Shown here: one piece after another, positions 61,027-64,000 of the stretch
How the letters are laid out: the number at the start of each line of letters is the position of its first letter
Numbering within the stretch: position 1 is the first letter of the stretch
NCBI GenBank assembly: GCA_964549635.1
Contig: CAZJVJ010000007.1
Coordinates: 19,394 to 83,393, forward strand
DNA: 64,000 nt
Source of the DNA: VGNY01 sp964549635
Lineage (GTDB): Bacteria; Chloroflexota; Dehalococcoidia; GIF9; UBA5629
Reading direction: 5' to 3'
The notes under the pieces: generated by a model
What the model was told of the DNA's origin: nothing
Databases searched by the model: none
What the model saw: the letters and a program-made list of their open reading frames with translations, nothing else
Translations under genes and position numbers: made by a program

Positions 61027-61063
61027 AAAGAAGGGTGAGTCACATAACTCACCCTTCTTTTTT
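61027..61063. terminator. Strong bidirectional rho-independent terminator
   Basis: AAAGAAGGGTGAGT (61027-61040), loop CACATA, ACTCACCCTTCTTT (61047-61060): a perfect 14-bp stem with T-rich ends on both strands. It sits between the plus-strand ligase remnant and the minus-strand FAD oxidoreductase gene and serves both. Confidence 0.88.
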
Positions 61064-61072
61064 AAAGCTCAG

Positions 61073-62623
61073 CTACCAGGATGATCTGTGATACGGTGGG
61101 AATATTTGCTTCTCGTACTCTTTACCCGTAATGGCATCAACGCATAAAGCGGCAGACAACGCTGCACCATCAACACCGCCACCCCACATTTTCTCACCAT
61201 ACTGGTCACCGGCAAAGTAAAGACCTTCCGCCCAAGGTGCTGCACTGGGTGGCCTATCTTTGCCAATGGGACGCCAGTGCCCGTAAGCCTCAGAGCCAGC
61301 CGTCCAGAATTTGCAGATCAAATCTTTTCTCCAATTCGTCCAGTTATCAGTCATAAAGCGTTCGGCCTCGTTTATACAAGCATCTACCAGCTTCTTGTCA
61401 TGCATCTCCTGGTACATCAGAGGTATTGAGAAAAGCCAACCGTAAACACCTATAGGTGCGTGGTTTGCCCACCATGTCATAGAGCACATTACGAAATCAA
61501 GCCACTCTAAACCTTTCTTTTTAGTAACCCCGGATAGAAAGGTAAAGCTTCTTGGGTCAATACCTTTCGACCTTGGATAGTCCTTTGTAAAGTAATAAAA
61601 CCCGGTAAGAAGCCCGGGAATGTAATACTTCTCTTTAACTTCAGTATAGAAATCTGGTGGGATGTGCTTCCGGTCGATAATTTTTAGCGCATGCTTTGGA
61701 GGTATGTTACACACCACAAGCGAGCTGTCTATTGTCTCACTACCCCGCTCAGTCTTCACTTTTACGCCCTTGACCTTCTTGTTTTCGATGATTATTTCTT
61801 CTACTTGCGATTGGGTCCAGATGTCACCACCATTATCCATAATCACATTTCTTAACTGGACGGCAATATCTATTATTCCAATACCAGCGTCTATAGTGCC
61901 CACAGAACCTGTTATTAAATCCATCTGTATGTCTCTTGCTATTGCCTGATATTTCAAAAAATCACGCAGGTGCATGTCATCCGGATTAGCCATGGCTGTC
62001 TGTGAACCAGCAAGATTCCTTATGAACAACCAGGATTCCTCATCGCAATTCCTTTCTCTAAGGAAATCACCCAGCGAGCCGCGTGCCTGCTCTATTTGCT
62101 CAAATGACCAGGTCGCCATCTCGCGTAACAGTCGCCTGGCAGCTTTGCCACCATCACTCATCCATGGGTAGGGCTGACCATGCTCAACTTGGTACCATTT
62201 TGTCTGATCCTTGTTATCAACTACGGCGAAACCTTTGTTAATTTTCATATAGATCGGTTTACCCAGCCATCTAAGCAGGCAGGCAACACGTCCTTTGTCA
62301 CCCCAGAACAAACCATGCCCGCCGTCCATAATGTAACCATTAAACCCGCCACTTTTCACGAGCGTTTTGAAATCGGGTTCTGCATGGGTTATCCATGTGC
62401 CAGTGCTCCCCAAAGCCCGGGTGAATTCATCATAACTGTAAGGTTTGTCAATTATCCACACTTGGTTATCCTTGCCATAGAAACTAAGCACCCGCCCACC
62501 TATAAATGATTCCTTCTCGATAACCAGAACTTTCTTGTTTTCTCTCGCCGCCAGAATCGCCGCAGCCCCTAAACCTCCAACACCAGAACCAACTACAATT
62601 AAATCGTAACTTTTGCCAGTCAT
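61073..62623 (-). CDS. Phytoene-desaturase-like FAD-dependent oxidoreductase
   Basis: 516 aa. N-terminal FAD-binding Rossmann motif LIVVGSGVGGLGAAAILA, then VIEKESFIGGRV; the C-terminal FAD segment is GLYFAGDQYGEKMWGGGVDGAALS. The general fold is that of the phytoene desaturase/amine oxidase family. Substrate is unknown: no carotenoid genes are near, and relatives occur widely in Chloroflexota and steroid- or hydrocarbon-using bacteria. CAGGAGG precedes ATG62623. It is separated from its neighbours by the terminator and a decayed region. Confidence 0.85.
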   Translation of the reverse strand: MTGKSYDLIVVGSGVGGLGAAAILAARENKKVLVIEKESFIGGRVLSFYGKDNQVWIIDKPYSYDEFTRALGSTGTWITHAEPDFKTLVKSGGFNGYIMDGGHGLFWGDKGRVACLLRWLGKPIYMKINKGFAVVDNKDQTKWYQVEHGQPYPWMSDGGKAARRLLREMATWSFEQIEQARGSLGDFLRERNCDEESWLFIRNLAGSQTAMANPDDMHLRDFLKYQAIARDIQMDLITGSVGTIDAGIGIIDIAVQLRNVIMDNGGDIWTQSQVEEIIIENKKVKGVKVKTERGSETIDSSLVVCNIPPKHALKIIDRKHIPPDFYTEVKEKYYIPGLLTGFYYFTKDYPRSKGIDPRSFTFLSGVTKKKGLEWLDFVMCSMTWWANHAPIGVYGWLFSIPLMYQEMHDKKLVDACINEAERFMTDNWTNWRKDLICKFWTAGSEAYGHWRPIGKDRPPSAAPWAEGLYFAGDQYGEKMWGGGVDGAALSAALCVDAITGKEYEKQIFPPYHRSSW

Positions 62624-63090
62624 TGGAATTTTGCCTCCTGTTTCGTTATTTGAACATCAAGATATCACAAGTGAACAGACTTCTCATGGCAGGTAACTAT
62701 CTTTGGTTCCAACCTTTGGGAACAAGAAATCGTAAGGTTTTACTTACAATTACCTAGTTCTGTCAAATCAGCACATGGAGCCCGAAATCAGCGATTGGAA
62801 AATTTTCGCCCAGTTTTTAAGGTTTCTGGGCTTGTTCCACAGATTTGGAGCTGCTGTAAGAGGGCAATCCACGGCAAAAATACTATCAAGAATACCCTAT
62901 AAACCGTCATTGAATCAGGTAATGAGCTAAAAATTCCATGTAGAAGACGAAGATGCCTTGTTCGATTCCCTAATTCGAAGAATTGCCGAGCCAGCCCGGT
63001 AACTACTATGCTGACCATAGGCTGGTTCATAGCATCTCAAGCGGAATTTGCAGAGCAGGTGCACCTTATCTGCCGAAGCCCGAATCTTAA
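62624..63090. other. Intergenic, apparently decayed DNA
   Basis: About 470 bases without a supported gene. A minus-strand open frame at 62788-63030 has no ribosome binding site or recognisable domain. The stretch directly precedes the helicase remnant and may hold its eroded upstream part, but I could not read helicase motifs in it. Confidence 0.5.
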
Positions 63091-63987
63091 GTAATAGTTG
63101 ATGGGCGTATCGACCGCATAGGTTCAGACTGGGATACAGTGTATGTATTCAACTTCTTCCCCGAGGACCACCTTGAATCCCTACTGAACTTGGTCCAACG
63201 CCTTTATGAGAAACTGGATGCTATAAAAAGAACTATCGGTTTGGATGCCAGTACACTGGGTGAGACAGTTGACCCTAAGGACTTCAATACGATTACGCGC
63301 ATTAGGGACGAAGATAGTTCAGTGCTTGACGAACTGGAGGAAGCCTCTGAATTAACTGTAGGCGAGTTTGTGAAGCAGGAGCTGCTCGATTTCCTGAAAC
63401 GCGTAGGGGAGGAGAGATTGAAACGCATTCCTATCGGGGTGGGCAGTGGTATGAAAGGTGAAGGACAACATGGGCTATTTGTCTACCTTAAAGGTGGCGA
63501 CCGGCATTTTTGGGCATACTATGATTTGGCTACCGGCAAGATCACCGAACGTAAACTTGATATTGTTCGCTTGATTCGCTGCCAGGAGAAAACCGCTTGG
63601 CAAGAGCCCGATTTTGATGTGTATGACGTGATAGATAAAGTTAAGGATTTTATCGTTAATCGATTAAGGCAACTCCAGGCAAGTCCACTAACCTTCAAAT
63701 CTCCTCAGAATCAGATTGTTAATCTCCTCCAAACTATCCGCGGTCAACAGGAAGTTGACGGTTTACTGACTTATTATTCCACACCACTGCCCAATACCTT
63801 GCTGAGGCCGCTCCGCAAAATTTGGGATCAGTACCACAAGGAAAATGATTTGACTCGCCTGTTAGGCAGGCTAAGCAATTTTGCCGAGGCTAATCCTATT
63901 GCCATGGTAGCGCAGTCTGGCACATCAGAAGTTCAGACAGTACACAGGGATGATTTAAAACTCGTGTGTTGGCTCGCTTTGTGCTAG
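63091..63987 (+). pseudogene. C-terminal part of a SNF2-type helicase, 5' truncated
   Basis: The frame opens after a TAA at 63088-63090 and begins inside helicase motif VI: VDGRIDRIGSDWDTVYVFNFFP, followed by the C-terminal region LVQRLYEKLDAIKRTIGLDAS and VLDELEEASELTVGEFVKQ, typical of large SNF2/DEAD helicases of defence and repair islands. Motifs I to V are absent upstream. The first possible start (GTG63139) lies after motif VI and has no ribosome binding site. The end at TAG 63985-63987 may be natural or early. It could be a remnant of a phage-defence or DNA-repair locus that continues outside the window. Confidence 0.7.
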
Positions 63988-64000
63988 AGGAGTCCTGCAC

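Noticed and set aside
62788..63030. 80-codon minus-strand open frame.
   Set aside because: No ribosome binding site or domain; sits in decayed DNA before the helicase remnant.
1..64000. tRNA, rRNA, CRISPR arrays or insertion sequences.
   Set aside because: I scanned for cloverleaf-like segments, regularly spaced repeats and transposase motifs and found none that I could support by eye; a covariance-model scan would be needed to exclude small RNAs.

Overview
The window looks like a chromosomal segment of an anaerobic bacterium with a Wood-Ljungdahl pathway, most probably a Chloroflexota lineage close to Dehalococcoidia. This is inferred from gene content, not from a database search. It encodes an archaeal-type CO dehydrogenase/acetyl-CoA synthase (cdhA, epsilon cdhB, short cdhC) beside bacterial-type methyl-transfer genes (acsE, acsD, acsC) and tetrahydrofolate-type metV/metF. 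There are many flavin and Fe-S proteins, several remnants of fatty-acid genes, and no rRNA, tRNA, CRISPR array or intact mobile element that I could find.

Layout. 0-3 kb: a membrane protein cut by the window edge and a HerA/DUF87-type ATPase, transcribed divergently from neighbouring promoters. 3-7.5 kb: a P-type cation ATPase, a tandem universal stress protein and a Yip1-like membrane protein. 7.6-10.7 kb: a sulfur/redox operon read leftwards (ArsR regulator, DsrE-like protein, TusA-like sulfur carrier, NarI/DsrM-like membrane subunit, HdrD/DsrK-like Fe-S protein). 10.9-14.7 kb: AMP-forming acetyl-CoA synthetase and a B12-binding radical SAM protein. 14.8-25.4 kb: the CODH/ACS locus acsE-acsD-cdhA-DUF166-cdhB-cdhC-acsC-nuoE-nuoF, with good sigma70-type promoters before acsE and cdhA. 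25.5-26.2 kb: an RRM RNA-binding protein and a zinc-ribbon protein. 26.5-30.4 kb: CooC nickel-insertion ATPase, an unrecognised 137-aa protein, an ADP-forming-type acyl-CoA synthetase alpha subunit and an OYE-family flavoprotein. 30.4-35.9 kb: mutL, pcrA/uvrD, a small secreted or lipoprotein, a UPF0200-like kinase and dCMP deaminase. 36-41.9 kb: a gene-poor decayed stretch, an M28 peptidase, a broken acyl-CoA ligase, a lone biotin carboxylase and an FAH-family protein.

42.0-46.0 kb is a five-gene operon, HoxU-like/NuoE/NuoF diaphorase plus MetV and MetF. I read it as an NAD(P)H-linked methylenetetrahydrofolate reductase complex that supplies methyl groups to the CODH/ACS locus. Its promoter is overlapped by a long inverted repeat. 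46.3-51.6 kb: glycyl-tRNA synthetase, a sensor kinase with two response regulators, and a GYD-domain protein. 51.7-58.1 kb: DUF169 protein, nitronate monooxygenase, adenine deaminase, hypoxanthine phosphoribosyltransferase (apparently leaderless) and a VWA/MoxR pair. 58.3-64 kb: a nitronate-monooxygenase pseudogene, acyl-CoA dehydrogenase, truncated thiolase and acyl-CoA-ligase remnants meeting at one breakpoint, a phytoene-desaturase-like FAD enzyme and the C-terminal remnant of a SNF2-type helicase.

Taken together: MetF/MetV reduce methylene-THF, AcsE moves the methyl group to the corrinoid protein AcsC/AcsD, CdhA/CdhB make or oxidise CO, and CdhC forms acetyl-CoA, with CooC for nickel loading. 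AMP-forming Acs and the ADP-forming-type subunit connect acetyl-CoA or acyl-CoA with the free acids. The two NuoE/NuoF pairs are the likely electron entry points. All functional statements rest on motif recognition by eye.
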